Assembly (NCBI RefSeq): GCF_015291745.1 | Contig: NZ_CP030059.1 | Coordinates: forward strand, 4,925,501-4,989,500 | Direction of reading: 5' to 3' | Length of the DNA: 64,000 bases | DNA from: Bradyrhizobium sp. CCBAU 53351 | Lineage (GTDB): Bacteria > Pseudomonadota > Alphaproteobacteria > Rhizobiales > Xanthobacteraceae | Shown: positions 1 to 8,340 of the stretch, in pieces | Position numbering within the stretch: position 1 is the stretch's first letter | How the letters are laid out: each line of letters opens with the position of its first letter | Position numbers and translations under genes: made by a program | Notes under the pieces: generated by a model | Told to the model about the DNA's origin: nothing | Database searches by the model: none | The model's input: the letters and a program-made list of their open reading frames with translations, nothing else

Positions 1-1036
1 TCGTCTGCGCGTTGATGCGGTCCATCGCGCTCAGCATCTCACGGCCTGCGGCAACCGCACGCTGCGCGGCGTCGGAAGCCTCCAGCGGCGCGCCGAACAG
101 CGCGAGAAAGCCATCACCCAGGAACTTGTTCACGATGCCGCCGTGACGGTCGAGGATGTCCACCAGCACCGCGAACGCGCCGTCGAGCCGGTCGACCACC
201 TCCTGCGGACTGCGCGACTGCGCACCGGCGGTGAAGCCGCGAAAATCGACGAACATCACAGCGACACGGCGCACGTCACCGCCCGAGCTGGTTCCTGCCG
301 CCATCAGCCGCTCCACCACCTGCGGAGAGACGTGCTGGCCGAACAGGTTCGTCACCCGGTCGCGCGCCGTCGCCGCCGCAATGCTCGCGGCGAACTGCCG
401 GCGCAACTGGGCGCCGACGGCGCCCGCCAGCACGCCACAGATCAGGATGACGACGCTGCGCACGGCGTGCAGATAGATCAGGGGGTCGCCGGCCTCGTCA
501 GCCGAGTTGAAGTACAGCGCGACGGAGAGAAGCCCGGCCGCGGCCACGAAACCCGTGAATGCGGAGAGCCAGAAGTCGAGCCGCAGGGTCGAGAGGATGA
601 CGAAAATGAAGTACATCAGCGGCACGGCGAAGCCGAGCGCCTGGGCCGCGCCCATCGTCCGGATCTGCAGAACGAGAATCAGCGTAGGCAGCGACGTCTC
701 GATCAGCGTGCCGATGTAACGCCGGAATACGGGCAGGTCGCGATCGAGGCGGAGATTCTTCCTGATCTGGGTGTGGACCCAGACTTCGAACAGGATGAAG
801 CCGACCAGAAGGCCGTAGACCTCGACGATCCCCTCCGTTCCGCGCCAGACCCGGTTCACCACACTGGGCTCGATCAGATAGATCGCGGTGAGCAACACCA
901 TCATGATGCAGCCCGTCATGATCAGCGCGCGCACCCGAAGCAGCTCGGTGCGCAGCACTTCCCGCGTCAGCTCGCGCTCAAAATCCTCCGACAGCACCGC
1001 GTGGTGCCGTGTCTTCCTGCTCGCAAACCTGACCAT
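1..1036 (-). CDS. Membrane-anchored class III adenylate/guanylate cyclase (C-terminus cut by window edge)
   Basis: Probably converts ATP to cAMP at the cytoplasmic face of the inner membrane. The first ~200 residues hold about six hydrophobic segments. A class III cyclase domain follows, with the metal-binding core MFVDFRGFT and the second conserved stretch NKFLGDGFLALFG, both carrying the expected aspartates. The reading frame stays open to base 1, so the end of the catalytic domain is missing from this window. The ATG at 1036 is preceded by a purine-rich GGGGGCGGAA. The product could make cGMP instead; I cannot tell from the part visible. It is transcribed away from the dispersed repeat at 1049-1132 and is not obviously coupled to the ABC operon upstream. 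Confidence 0.88.
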   Translation of the reverse strand, partial: MVRFASRKTRHHAVLSEDFERELTREVLRTELLRVRALIMTGCIMMVLLTAIYLIEPSVVNRVWRGTEGIVEVYGLLVGFILFEVWVHTQIRKNLRLDRDLPVFRRYIGTLIETSLPTLILVLQIRTMGAAQALGFAVPLMYFIFVILSTLRLDFWLSAFTGFVAAAGLLSVALYFNSADEAGDPLIYLHAVRSVVILICGVLAGAVGAQLRRQFAASIAAATARDRVTNLFGQHVSPQVVERLMAAGTSSGGDVRRVAVMFVDFRGFTAGAQSRSPQEVVDRLDGAFAVLVDILDRHGGIVNKFLGDGFLALFGAPLEASDAAQRAVAAGREMLSAMDRINAQT

Positions 1037-1048
1037 TTCCGCCCCCTT

Positions 1049-1132
1049 GTCATTCCGGGGGCGCGGCGAAGCCGTGAACGCCCGGAATCTCGAGATTCCG
1101 GTCTCGATGCTAGCGCATCGCCCCGGAATGAC
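1049..1132. repeat. Dispersed palindromic intergenic repeat, family A copy 1
   Basis: The element is bounded by GTCATTCCGGGG and its inverted counterpart CCCCGGAATGAC, with a central CCGGAATCTCGAGATTCCGG palindrome. Similar copies lie at 7641-7741, 13761-13840 and 20138-20219, always between genes. It can fold into a long cruciform or RNA hairpin. Confidence 0.85.
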
Positions 1133-1148
1133 AGCGAGACAGTTTGCC

Positions 1149-2312
1149 TCAATCCAGCGTGCGGCGGAAGCGCGTCACGGCGATGGTCATGGCGAGCAGC
1201 ATCAGGGCCGCCAGCGCCAGCGTGTCGAAGCGCAGATTCTGCATGGTGGCGCCCTTCAGCATGATGGCCCGGACGATTCGCAGATAATGGGTCAGCGGCA
1301 GGCATTCGCCGACATATTGCGCCCAGGTCGGCATCCCCGCGAACGGGAACATGAAGCCGGACAGCAGGATGCTCGGCAGGAAGAACATCATCGACATCTG
1401 CATGGCCTGGAGCTGGTTCTGCACCACGGTCGAGATCGTGTAGCCGATCGACAGATTGGTGGTGATGAACAATGTCGAGAGCAGCGCCAGCAGGAACAGA
1501 TTGCCGAGCACGGGGACGCCGAACAGGCCGACGCCGATGCCGATGATGAGGAAGGCCTGGACGAAGCCGACCAGCACGTAAGGCACGATCTTGCCGAACA
1601 TCACCTCGACTGGCTTGATCGGCATCGACAACAGGCTCTCCATGGTGCCGCGCTCGACCTCGCGCGTCACCGACAGCGCGGTGAAGATCAGCATGGTCAT
1701 GGTGAGGATGGTGCCGACGAGACCCGGCACGATGTTGAGGCTGGAGCTAGCTGCCGGATTGTAGCGGGCATGCGCGCGGATCTCGAACGGCATCTCGGGG
1801 GGATCGCCGATATAGAGATCGTGCTTGAGCGCGGTCTGCACGACCATGCCGAGCGAGCCGATCGCCGAGCTCGCCGCCACCGGATCGGTCGCATCGGCCG
1901 CGACCAGCAGCGCCGGCCTGTCGCCGCGCCGCACAGCGCGCTCGAAGCCGCGCGGGATCTCGACGCCGAACAGCACCTTGCCGGATTTCAGGAGGTTGTC
2001 GAAATCCTCGACATCGTGCACCTCATAGAGGAAGCGGAAATAGGCCGTGTTCTCCAGCGCCTTCAGGATCGAGCGGGCGAGATCGGAATCCTCCTGGAGC
2101 AACACCGCGCTCGGCAGATGGTGCGGCGTCGTGTTGATGGCATAGCCGAACAACATCAGCTGCATCACGGGCAGCATCACGATCATCGCAAACGAGACGC
2201 GGTCGCGCCTCAGCTGGATGAACTCCTTGATCAGCATCGCATAGGAGCGCCGCAGGAAGCCGAAGCGCTCCCGGATGTCGCGCCGTGGTCCGGAATGTTC
2301 GACGGCGCTCAT
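1149..2312 (-). CDS. ABC-2 type transporter permease (YhhJ/YbhR-like)
   Basis: Membrane subunit of a predicted drug- or xenobiotic-export ABC transporter. The 387-residue protein has one N-terminal membrane segment (around residues 41-60), a ~120-residue exported domain, then five hydrophobic segments in the C-terminal half. The ABC-2 signature region REVERGTMESLLSMP lies just after the second membrane span. Its start overlaps the stop of the ATPase gene by 4 bases (ATGA), so the two are translationally coupled. E. coli YbhFSR has two permeases; only one is present here, so the channel is presumably a homodimer. Confidence 0.9.
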   Translation of the reverse strand: MSAVEHSGPRRDIRERFGFLRRSYAMLIKEFIQLRRDRVSFAMIVMLPVMQLMLFGYAINTTPHHLPSAVLLQEDSDLARSILKALENTAYFRFLYEVHDVEDFDNLLKSGKVLFGVEIPRGFERAVRRGDRPALLVAADATDPVAASSAIGSLGMVVQTALKHDLYIGDPPEMPFEIRAHARYNPAASSSLNIVPGLVGTILTMTMLIFTALSVTREVERGTMESLLSMPIKPVEVMFGKIVPYVLVGFVQAFLIIGIGVGLFGVPVLGNLFLLALLSTLFITTNLSIGYTISTVVQNQLQAMQMSMMFFLPSILLSGFMFPFAGMPTWAQYVGECLPLTHYLRIVRAIMLKGATMQNLRFDTLALAALMLLAMTIAVTRFRRTLD

Positions 2313-3241
2313 TGGAAATTATCCTTGGAGCGCCCCATCAGCTCGATGAACACGTCTTCCAGCGAGGGCGACGATTTGTGCCAGTGCAGGCCGCTTCCTT
2401 CCCGCCACGGCCCAATACTGGCTTCGAGCGCGGCGACATCGCGCCCCGAAACGTGCAGCGAGGTACCGAACGGTGCCACCATGTCGATCCCGGATTTGCC
2501 GGTGAGCTCGGCCGCGAGAGCGTTGAGGTCCTCGCCCGTCACCGTGTAGGTCGTCAGCGCGGATTTCGCTATCACCTCCTCCACCGTGCCGTGGGTCAGC
2601 AGATGGCCGTAGGCGATGTATGCGATCTCGTGGCAGCGCTCGGCTTCGTCCATGTAATGGGTCGACACCAGCACGGTGAGGCCCTCGGCGGCCAGCGCGT
2701 GGATCTCGTTCCAGAAATCGCGCCGCGCCTTGGGATCGACGCCGGCGGTGGGCTCGTCCAGCAGCAGCAATTGTGGATTGGGCAGCGTGCACGCCCCCAG
2801 CGCCAACCGCTGCTTCCAGCCGCCCGAGAGCTCGCCCGCGAGTTGCTCCTCGCGCCCGGATAGCCCGAGCCGCTTGATCATGTCGCGCGCGGCGCCTCGC
2901 GCGTCAGTGAGGCCATAGAGCCGCGCGACGAATTCTAGGTTCTCGCGCACGGAGAGATCCTGATACAGGCTGAAACGCTGGGTCATATAGCCGACCTGAC
3001 GCTTGATCTTCTCGGCATCTTTCAGGATGTCGTAGCCAAGGCAGGTGCCCTCGCCACTATCGGGCGTGAGCAACCCGCAGAGGATGCGGATGGTCGTGGT
3101 CTTGCCCGAACCGTTGGGACCGAGGAAGCCGTAGATCGAGCCGCGCTTCACCTGCATCGACAAATCGTGCACGACCTCGCGGCCGCCGAACGATTTCGTC
3201 AGGCCCTTGACGTCGATCGCGATGCCGTTGCCACCGTTCAT
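2309..3241 (-). CDS. ABC transporter ATP-binding protein (YbhF-like)
   Basis: Energises the adjacent ABC-2 permease. The 310-residue protein has Walker A GPNGSGKTT near residue 41, a slightly unusual signature LSGGWKQR near residue 139, Walker B LLLLDEP near 159 and the switch histidine in STHYMDEAE. The ~80 residues after the nucleotide-binding domain resemble the accessory domain of drug-export ATPases. It carries a single ATPase module, unlike the double-module YbhF of E. coli. Both ends overlap neighbouring genes by 4 bases, placing it in the middle of a tight four-gene operon. Confidence 0.92.
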   Translation of the reverse strand: MNGGNGIAIDVKGLTKSFGGREVVHDLSMQVKRGSIYGFLGPNGSGKTTTIRILCGLLTPDSGEGTCLGYDILKDAEKIKRQVGYMTQRFSLYQDLSVRENLEFVARLYGLTDARGAARDMIKRLGLSGREEQLAGELSGGWKQRLALGACTLPNPQLLLLDEPTAGVDPKARRDFWNEIHALAAEGLTVLVSTHYMDEAERCHEIAYIAYGHLLTHGTVEEVIAKSALTTYTVTGEDLNALAAELTGKSGIDMVAPFGTSLHVSGRDVAALEASIGPWREGSGLHWHKSSPSLEDVFIELMGRSKDNFQ

Positions 3242-4026
3242 CGCTTGTCCGCCACCGGAGTCTTGGGATTGAGATAGACGTCGATCGGCTGTCCGACCCG
3301 CAGGGCATCAGGGCGCGAGGGCCGCGCCTGGATCAAATAGACCAGCTTTTTGCGCTCCTCGAGGCTGTAGATGACAGGCGGGGTGTATTCGGCCGAGGTT
3401 GCGATGAAATAGACCTTTGCGGTGAGATCGGCCGCGCAATTGTCGCAGGAGACGCGCACCGTATCGCCGATCGAAAGCTTCGGCAGCGCGGTCTCCGGCA
3501 CGAAGAAACGCAGCTTCATATTGCCGGGCGGCATGATCGACAGCACCGGCCGCTGCGCCGCCACCATCTCTCCCTCGCGGAAATAGATCTGCTGGATGGT
3601 GCCGGCGACCGGCGCAAAGCCCTTGCGCCGCGCCATCCGTGTTTCAGACGTCGCCACCCGCGCCTCCGCGACGCGCAATGCCGAAACAGCGGAGTCGAGA
3701 TTGGCCTGGGTGCCCGAGCCGGTCTTGCTCAATGAGGCCGCGCGATCATAGGTCTGCTGCGCATTCGCCAGCGTCGCCTTTTGCTGATTGAGATCGGCAA
3801 GCTGAAGATCGTCGTCGACGGAATACAGGGCGTCGCCGACCTTGACCTCATCGCCCTCGCGGATATTGAGCTTGGTCACCCGCCCCGCTTCGTCGGGGCT
3901 GACGAAGATCATGTCGGCCTCGACCCAGCCCTGGAAGCCGGGATCGCGCTTCTCGTTGCAGCCGGCCAGAGAGGTCGCGAGCGCGAGAACCAATGCAATA
4001 CTGAGAAGTGCGTGCGACGACCTCAT
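3238..4026 (-). CDS. HlyD/EmrA-family periplasmic adaptor lipoprotein (YbhG-like)
   Basis: Membrane-fusion (adaptor) subunit linking the ABC exporter to the outer envelope. The N-terminus is a signal peptide ending in a lipobox-like LAGC at residues 20-23. A biotinyl-lipoyl-like half-motif, a helical hairpin (QKATLANAQQTYDRAA) and the second half-motif (GFAPVAGTIQQIYFREGE) follow, as in HlyD proteins. It is shorter (262 residues) than typical drug-efflux adaptors, matching the YbhG group. The gene order regulator-adaptor-ATPase-permease is that of the E. coli cecR-ybhGFSR locus. Confidence 0.88.
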   Translation of the reverse strand: MRSSHALLSIALVLALATSLAGCNEKRDPGFQGWVEADMIFVSPDEAGRVTKLNIREGDEVKVGDALYSVDDDLQLADLNQQKATLANAQQTYDRAASLSKTGSGTQANLDSAVSALRVAEARVATSETRMARRKGFAPVAGTIQQIYFREGEMVAAQRPVLSIMPPGNMKLRFFVPETALPKLSIGDTVRVSCDNCAADLTAKVYFIATSAEYTPPVIYSLEERKKLVYLIQARPSRPDALRVGQPIDVYLNPKTPVADKR

Positions 4027-4718
4027 GTCGTCCTCCGTTCGCCAAAAATCAAATCGAGATGGACGCGCACCATCTCCTGCGCGTCGAGCGGCGCATGCCG
4101 TGCAAACAGGCTCTGCCAGATCACCGCGATCATCGCCGGAGCGACCAGGATCTGCGGATAGCGCGCGAGGTCCTTCTGACGGATCTCGCCGCGGGCAATG
4201 CCGAGCTCGATCAGGGCGCGCATGGCGGCGACGCCGCGCGAGACGACCTCGCGATAATAGAAGTCGGCGACGGCCGGAAAGCGCGGCCCCTCCGCCACGA
4301 TCAGCCGCACCAGATCGCCGCGCCTGGTGCCGATGACCTCTTTGAGGAAGTTGCCGGCAAAGGCCTCGACGAGGTCGCGCACCGAGCCCGTCGGCGGCGG
4401 CAACCTCGTCAGCCGCTCCACCACCGGCACGATCACGATGCGCACCAGCTCCTCGAACATCGATTCCTTGTCCTTGAAGTGCAGGTAGATCGTGCCCTTG
4501 GCGACACCGGCACGCTTGGCGATGTCGTCGAGCCGCGTCGCGGCAAAGCCGCGGGCGATGAATTCCTCCATCGCGGCCTCCACGATCGCCGCGCGCCGCT
4601 CCAGCGCGCGCGCAGCGCGGTTCGACGCGGGCATCCCTTCGCTGCCTGCGCGCGCAACGCCTTTTGCGCCGGCACGAGCTGCGGATGACAAGGCGGCTTT
4701 GGAGGGCTTCTGAGTCAT
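4023..4718 (-). CDS. TetR-family repressor of the efflux operon (CecR-like)
   Basis: DNA-binding repressor, 231 residues. The N-terminal ~35 residues are basic and Ala-rich. The TetR helix-turn-helix follows (FAATRLDDIAKRAGVAKGTIYLHFKDKESMF, read here in two parts), then a ligand-binding domain with a TetR_C_33/CecR-like appearance. It is the first gene of the efflux operon and its stop overlaps the adaptor start by 4 bases. A near-perfect 20-bp palindrome lies just 10 bases upstream of its start, so autoregulation together with the whole operon is likely. The inducer cannot be read from sequence. Confidence 0.9.
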   Translation of the reverse strand: MTQKPSKAALSSAARAGAKGVARAGSEGMPASNRAARALERRAAIVEAAMEEFIARGFAATRLDDIAKRAGVAKGTIYLHFKDKESMFEELVRIVIVPVVERLTRLPPPTGSVRDLVEAFAGNFLKEVIGTRRGDLVRLIVAEGPRFPAVADFYYREVVSRGVAAMRALIELGIARGEIRQKDLARYPQILVAPAMIAVIWQSLFARHAPLDAQEMVRVHLDLIFGERRTT

Positions 4719-4727
4719 TCCAAATTT

Positions 4728-4747
4728 ATGACTGACTGGTCAGTCAT
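4728..4747. promoter_or_regulatory. Probable TetR operator
   Basis: ATGACTGACTGGTCAGTCAT is a 20-bp palindrome with 9 of 10 base pairs matching. It lies directly upstream of the tetR start at 4718. Both the position and the TGACTGACtGGTCAGTCA form are typical of TetR-family operators. It would sit in the promoter or 5' leader of the tetR-hlyD-ABC operon. Confidence 0.75.
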
Positions 4748-4791
4748 AGTCAAGACAACAGAGCAGATGTATTCCCCACAACGAATTAGCC

Positions 4792-4820
4792 TTGACTAAT
4801 TCATTAGCGATTGCTAATTG
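4792..4820 (+). promoter_or_regulatory. Promoter with overlapping ArsR-type operator; predicted leaderless start
   Basis: TTGACT (4792-4797) and TAATTG (4815-4820) are separated by exactly 17 bases, a good sigma-70-type promoter. Between and over them lies the perfect inverted repeat ATTAGC-gatt-GCTAAT (4803-4818), a plausible ArsR operator. The expected transcription start, 7 bases past the -10, is at 4827. That is the A of the arsR ATG, so the mRNA may be leaderless. Confidence 0.6.
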
Positions 4821-4826
4821 AAATCC

Positions 4827-5162
4827 ATGATCGAAGCGGCTCCCAATTCCGTCACCACCGTGATGCGCGCTCTGGCCGATCCGACTCGCCGCGCCGTGTT
4901 CGAGCGCGTCTTCGAGAGCAAGGAGATCAGCGTCGCCGAGCTGACACGCGGCAGCGGCGTGACCCAGGGCGCGATCTCGCAGCACCTGAAGTCCCTCAAG
5001 CAGGCCGGCCTCGTCGCCGAGCGTGCCGAGGGCCGCAACGTCTATTACCGCGCCGCGCCGCAAGGGCTCGAGCCCCTGGTCAGCTGGATGGACCATTACG
5101 GCGTGTTCTGGCGCGAGCGTTTCCAGAACCTGCGTGACCTCTTGAAGGAGATCGATCCGTGA
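4827..5162 (+). CDS. ArsR-family transcriptional regulator
   Basis: Winged-helix repressor of 111 residues with the hallmark ALADPTRRAVFE and recognition-helix region VTQGAISQHLKSLKQAGLV. There are no cysteine metal-binding motifs. It is therefore of the metal-independent type commonly paired with SRPBCC proteins, as here. An upstream in-frame TTG at 4818 overlaps the -10 and operator, so the ATG at 4827 is preferred. The stop overlaps the next gene's GTG start (GTGA). Confidence 0.92.
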   Translation: MIEAAPNSVTTVMRALADPTRRAVFERVFESKEISVAELTRGSGVTQGAISQHLKSLKQAGLVAERAEGRNVYYRAAPQGLEPLVSWMDHYGVFWRERFQNLRDLLKEIDP

Positions 5163-5623
5163 GTGCAGTTGCTTCCAAAGTCCAAACTCAAGACATCGTC
5201 ATCGACGAGGTCTTCCCTCACGCGGTCGCGACGATCTGGAAGGCGCTGACCAGTGCCCAGTTGATCGCGCGCTGGCTGATGCCGCCGACCGGTTTCGAGG
5301 CCGTCGAAGGCAACACCTTCACGTTCAAGACCAATCCAGCCGGCGCGTGGGATGGCACGATCCAGTGCCGCGTTCTGGAGGTCGTGCCGAACCAGCGCTT
5401 TGCCTATGCATGGAAGGGCGGCGACGAGGGTAATACCGGTTACGGCTCGGCGCTGGATACGGTCGTCACCTGGTCGCTCACACCGGTCGAGGCAGGGACG
5501 CGCGTGCGCGTGGTGCATTCCGGCTTCGTGACGCCGAAGAACGATACCGCTTACCGCAACATGAACGACGGCTGGGTCAAGGTGCTGCAGCGCCTCGATG
5601 CCATCTCGGGCGAAGACAAGTAA
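5159..5623 (+). CDS. SRPBCC (AHSA1/CalC-like) domain protein
   Basis: Small cytosolic START-like-fold protein (154 residues) of the Activator-of-Hsp90-ATPase-1-like group. The motif pattern includes DEVFPHAVATIWKALT near the N-terminus, ARWLMPP, and a C-terminal helix GWVKVLQRLDAI. These proteins bind hydrophobic ligands; the substrate is unknown. It is translationally coupled to arsR by a GTGA overlap, the classical arsR-SRPBCC pair, and is followed 12 bases later by a GFA protein. The GTG start is fixed by the overlap. Confidence 0.88.
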   Translation: MSAVASKVQTQDIVIDEVFPHAVATIWKALTSAQLIARWLMPPTGFEAVEGNTFTFKTNPAGAWDGTIQCRVLEVVPNQRFAYAWKGGDEGNTGYGSALDTVVTWSLTPVEAGTRVRVVHSGFVTPKNDTAYRNMNDGWVKVLQRLDAISGEDK

Positions 5624-5635
5624 GGAAGCCTCGCG

Positions 5636-6049
5636 ATGGACAAGCCCTATACCGGCGGCTGCGCCTGCGGCGCGATCCGCTACTCGATTGCCGGCGAGCC
5701 GCTGTTCAGCAATCACTGCCAGTGCCGGGACTGCCAACGCGAAAGCGGCGGTGCGCATGGCTCATACGCGACGTTCGCGCGCGCTGGGGTCACGCTCACC
5801 GGCGATGCCAAGCATTGGGACATGGTCGCCGACAGCGGCAACGTGAAGACGCGCGGCTTCTGCACGCAGTGCGGCGTGGCTGTGTACATGACCTTCGCAG
5901 CGCACCCAGGCGTCTTCACGATCCGCGCCGGAAGCCTCGACGAGCCGGCCCGCTACAAGCCGCAGGTGGTCACGTTTGCCGCGCGCGGTCACAACTGGGA
6001 TCAGATCGATCCCAGCCTGATGACGTTTGCAGGCATGCCGACAGGCTGA
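5636..6049 (+). CDS. GFA / CENP-V-type zinc-binding protein
   Basis: 137-residue protein of the glutathione-dependent formaldehyde-activating enzyme (GFA) fold. Cysteines at 9 and 11 (GGCACG), 28, 30 and 33 (CQCRDC) and 76 and 79 (CTQCG) match the two-zinc pattern of the family. Most bacterial members have no proven formaldehyde activity, so the enzymatic role is open. It is the last gene of the arsR operon and converges on the alcohol dehydrogenase gene with only 4 bases between the stops. Confidence 0.9.
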   Translation: MDKPYTGGCACGAIRYSIAGEPLFSNHCQCRDCQRESGGAHGSYATFARAGVTLTGDAKHWDMVADSGNVKTRGFCTQCGVAVYMTFAAHPGVFTIRAGSLDEPARYKPQVVTFAARGHNWDQIDPSLMTFAGMPTG

Positions 6050-6053
6050 GGCG

Positions 6054-7079
6054 CTAGCCGAAATCCAGCACCATCCGGCCGTCGATCTTGCCGGCTTTCA
6101 TCCGGTCGAAGACCTCGTTGATTTGCGTGAGAGGCACCTTCGTCACCTCGGCCTTGACCTTGCCGTCCGCAGCGAATGCGACGGCTTCGTCGAGGTCGCG
6201 CCGCGTGCCGACGATCGAGCCGCGCACCGTGATGCGCTTGAGGACGACGTCGAAGATCGGCGTCGGAAATTCGCCCGGCGGCAGGCCGACGAGGCTGACG
6301 GTGCCCTTCCGGCGCACCATCTTCAGCGCCTGGCCGAACGCGGCGGTCGAAACCGCCGTCACCAGCACACCGTGAGCCCCGCCACCGGTTGCCGCGAGAA
6401 CCTTGTCGACCGCGCCATCAGCGAGCGCATTGACCGCGAGATCGGCGCCGGTCTCGCGCGCGAGCGCAAGCTTGTCCTCGGCGATGTCGACGGCGGCAAC
6501 CTTGAGGCCCATCGCCTTGGCGTACTGGATTGCGACATGGCCGAGCCCGCCGACGCCCGAGATCACCACCCACTCGCCGGGCCTGGCTTCGGTCTCCTTC
6601 AATCCCTTGTAGGTGGTGACGCCGGCGCACAGGATCGGCGCGATGGCGGCGAAGTCGACCGTCGCGGGCAGCTTCGCGGCAAAGGCGGCCGAGGCGATGA
6701 CATATTCGGCGAAGCCGCCGTTGACGCTGTAGCCGGTGTTGTGCTGGTGCTCGCACAGGGTCTCCCAGCCGGTCTCGCAATATTCGCAGGACATGCAGGC
6801 ATCATGCAGCCAGGCGACCCCCACGGCATCTCCCACCTTCAGATTCTTCACGCCGGGCCCGAGCGCGGCGACGATGCCGGCCGCCTCGTGGCCGGGAATG
6901 AAGGGCGGCACCGGCTTCACCGGCCAGTCGCCGGAGGCCGCGTGCAGATCGGTATGACAGACACCGCACGCCTTGACCTTCACCAGGACCTCGCCGGGAC
7001 CGGGCTGCGGCACCGGCACGTCCTCGATCACCAGTGGCTTGCCGAATTGCTTGACGATTGCGGCTTTCATGGTCGGCAT
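6054..7079 (-). CDS. Zinc-dependent alcohol dehydrogenase (AdhP-like)
   Basis: 341-residue medium-chain dehydrogenase that should oxidise short alcohols with NAD+. Catalytic-zinc motifs CGVCHTDLH and GHEAAG are present, as is the structural-zinc cluster [15 protein letters not shown] and the Rossmann motif [11 protein letters not shown]. The frame extends 25 residues upstream, but a GAGGAG ribosome site 6 bases before the ATG at 7079 and the family's usual N-terminus (MKAAIVK) fix this start. It stands alone on the minus strand. Confidence 0.92.
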   Translation of the reverse strand: MPTMKAAIVKQFGKPLVIEDVPVPQPGPGEVLVKVKACGVCHTDLHAASGDWPVKPVPPFIPGHEAAGIVAALGPGVKNLKVGDAVGVAWLHDACMSCEYCETGWETLCEHQHNTGYSVNGGFAEYVIASAAFAAKLPATVDFAAIAPILCAGVTTYKGLKETEARPGEWVVISGVGGLGHVAIQYAKAMGLKVAAVDIAEDKLALARETGADLAVNALADGAVDKVLAATGGGAHGVLVTAVSTAAFGQALKMVRRKGTVSLVGLPPGEFPTPIFDVVLKRITVRGSIVGTRRDLDEAVAFAADGKVKAEVTKVPLTQINEVFDRMKAGKIDGRMVLDFG

Positions 7080-7216
7080 CTGCTGCTCCTCTGCGCTTTG
7101 GAAGCAGACTAACGATGCCGCCGCGGTGCTCCTTTGACGGGGGTCAAACAGCACAAAGTTTGCGCAAGACCAGCTCCATCATGACACCACAATGACGCTG
7201 CGCGAATGTCGAATTG

Positions 7217-7627
7217 TCAGTTGTGGAACTTGAGGCCGTCGAGGATCTTGTCGATCACCTTGCGCTCGGCGCGCATGGCGATGCCGACGAGATTGAGATC
7301 GTCGCGCGCTACTGCCCTCACCGCCTCGCGGTTGGCGGCGTCGTGCGTGGTGCTGAACATCTCCTCGGTATAGACCGCCGGCTTGACGTTGCGCGTGAGC
7401 GCACGGTCCAGCGCGCGCGACAATGCCGGACCGTCGGCGCCATAGATCAGGATCGGCTGACCTATCAGCGCATGATATTTCGTGCCTGAGGCGTCTTCAT
7501 AGGCTTCGCCGATGCATTCGGGAAAAGCCGCGGCGATGCCGCTGGTGAGAAAGGACGCGACGTTGAGCTTCTGCCAGGCCTGAAGATCGGTACGGATCAC
7601 GACGGCGATCTTGGTGTCGAACTGCAT
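7217..7627 (-). CDS. DUF2000 family protein
   Basis: 136-residue cytosolic protein resembling the DUF2000 family, which has a peptidyl-tRNA hydrolase 2-like fold. The recognisable segments are TKIAVVIRTDLQAWQKLNVASFL at the N-terminus (here split by reading), then PILIYGADG and ARDDLNLVGIAMRAE. No catalytic role is established for the family. The ATG at 7627, preceded by TGAGGA, is preferred over one six codons upstream. A dispersed repeat lies immediately upstream. Confidence 0.75.
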   Translation of the reverse strand: MQFDTKIAVVIRTDLQAWQKLNVASFLTSGIAAAFPECIGEAYEDASGTKYHALIGQPILIYGADGPALSRALDRALTRNVKPAVYTEEMFSTTHDAANREAVRAVARDDLNLVGIAMRAERKVIDKILDGLKFHN

Positions 7628-7640
7628 ATGGTTCCTCAGT

Positions 7641-7741
7641 GTCATTCCAGGCGCGCCAATTGGCGCGAGCTATCCATTGCGCCACCAAGCAAGTGGATGA
7701 ATGGATTCCGGGTTCGATGCTACGCATCGCCCCGGAATGAC
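7641..7741. repeat. Dispersed palindromic repeat, family A copy 2 (diverged)
   Basis: The right half (ATTCCGGGTTCGATGCTACGCATCGCCCCGGAATGAC) matches the other copies. The left half keeps only GTCATTCC and holds an unrelated GGCGCGCCAATTGGCGCG palindrome instead. It looks like a partly degraded or rearranged copy. Confidence 0.75.
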
Positions 7742-7752
7742 AGCAATAGAAA

Positions 7753-8142
7753 TCAACCCTTGGCGTCGCAGGCCCAGGCGCGGATCACGCATTCCTTGCC
7801 GCCGTATTTGTAGCATTCACGCGTGGCGGCGTTGAGCGAGGCGGAAATCTTCGGCTTGACGGCGTAGCCATAGGCGCCGCAGGGATTGGCGAGATCGACC
7901 GACATTGCCGCGCAGGCGCGCTTCATCGTCACGGTGGTGCAATCGCCCTTGCACTGCTTCTGCGCCGCGGCGCGCGCGTCGTGCTCGTGACCATAATCGA
8001 AGGCCTGGCCATAAGCGCCGCACTTGCCGACCGCAAACGCGCCAGCGGCATGAGCTTCGGTGATGTAGCGGGCGCCCGTGACGGCAACTGAAAAGACAAA
8101 GAAAAACATCGCGCAACGGCGCGCGACGACGTTCGAAGCCAT
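7753..8142 (-). CDS. Secreted DUF4189 domain protein
   Basis: 129-residue exported protein. A hydrophobic signal peptide (MFFFVFSVAV region, cleavage near AHA-AG at residue ~33) is followed by a DUF4189-type domain with AFDYGHEHDARAAAQKQC and several cysteine pairs that are probably disulphide-bonded in the periplasm. The ATG at 8142 follows GGGGAGGGG, a strong ribosome site. The same frame is open much further upstream, but that extension has no family resemblance. Function unknown. Confidence 0.8.
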   Translation of the reverse strand: MASNVVARRCAMFFFVFSVAVTGARYITEAHAAGAFAVGKCGAYGQAFDYGHEHDARAAAQKQCKGDCTTVTMKRACAAMSVDLANPCGAYGYAVKPKISASLNAATRECYKYGGKECVIRAWACDAKG

Positions 8143-8340
8143 GGAAAAACCCCTCCCCCCAAGGCAGGTGGAGGCAACTCTAAGCGGCGGTCGTTTCCAC
8201 TTGGTGAACGGGTGGTTGAAAAGCGATGCTGGACTAGTGATGCCGGAGATACACTCTAAAGTTGTATTTTCCATCGTATTATTTAAGGTCGCCACGCGGC
8301 AAGCAGGGCCAAGGGAGGCGACCATGCGTCCAAACAAACA

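Noticed and set aside
143..1264. Long plus-strand frame opposite the cyclase gene
   Set aside because: Its protein is His/Arg/Asp-rich antisense text without any fold signature; the minus strand reads a clear class III cyclase.
888..2549. 553-residue plus-strand frame across the ABC permease gene
   Set aside because: Typical high-GC shadow of the minus-strand permease; rich in Q, H, R and E with no motifs.
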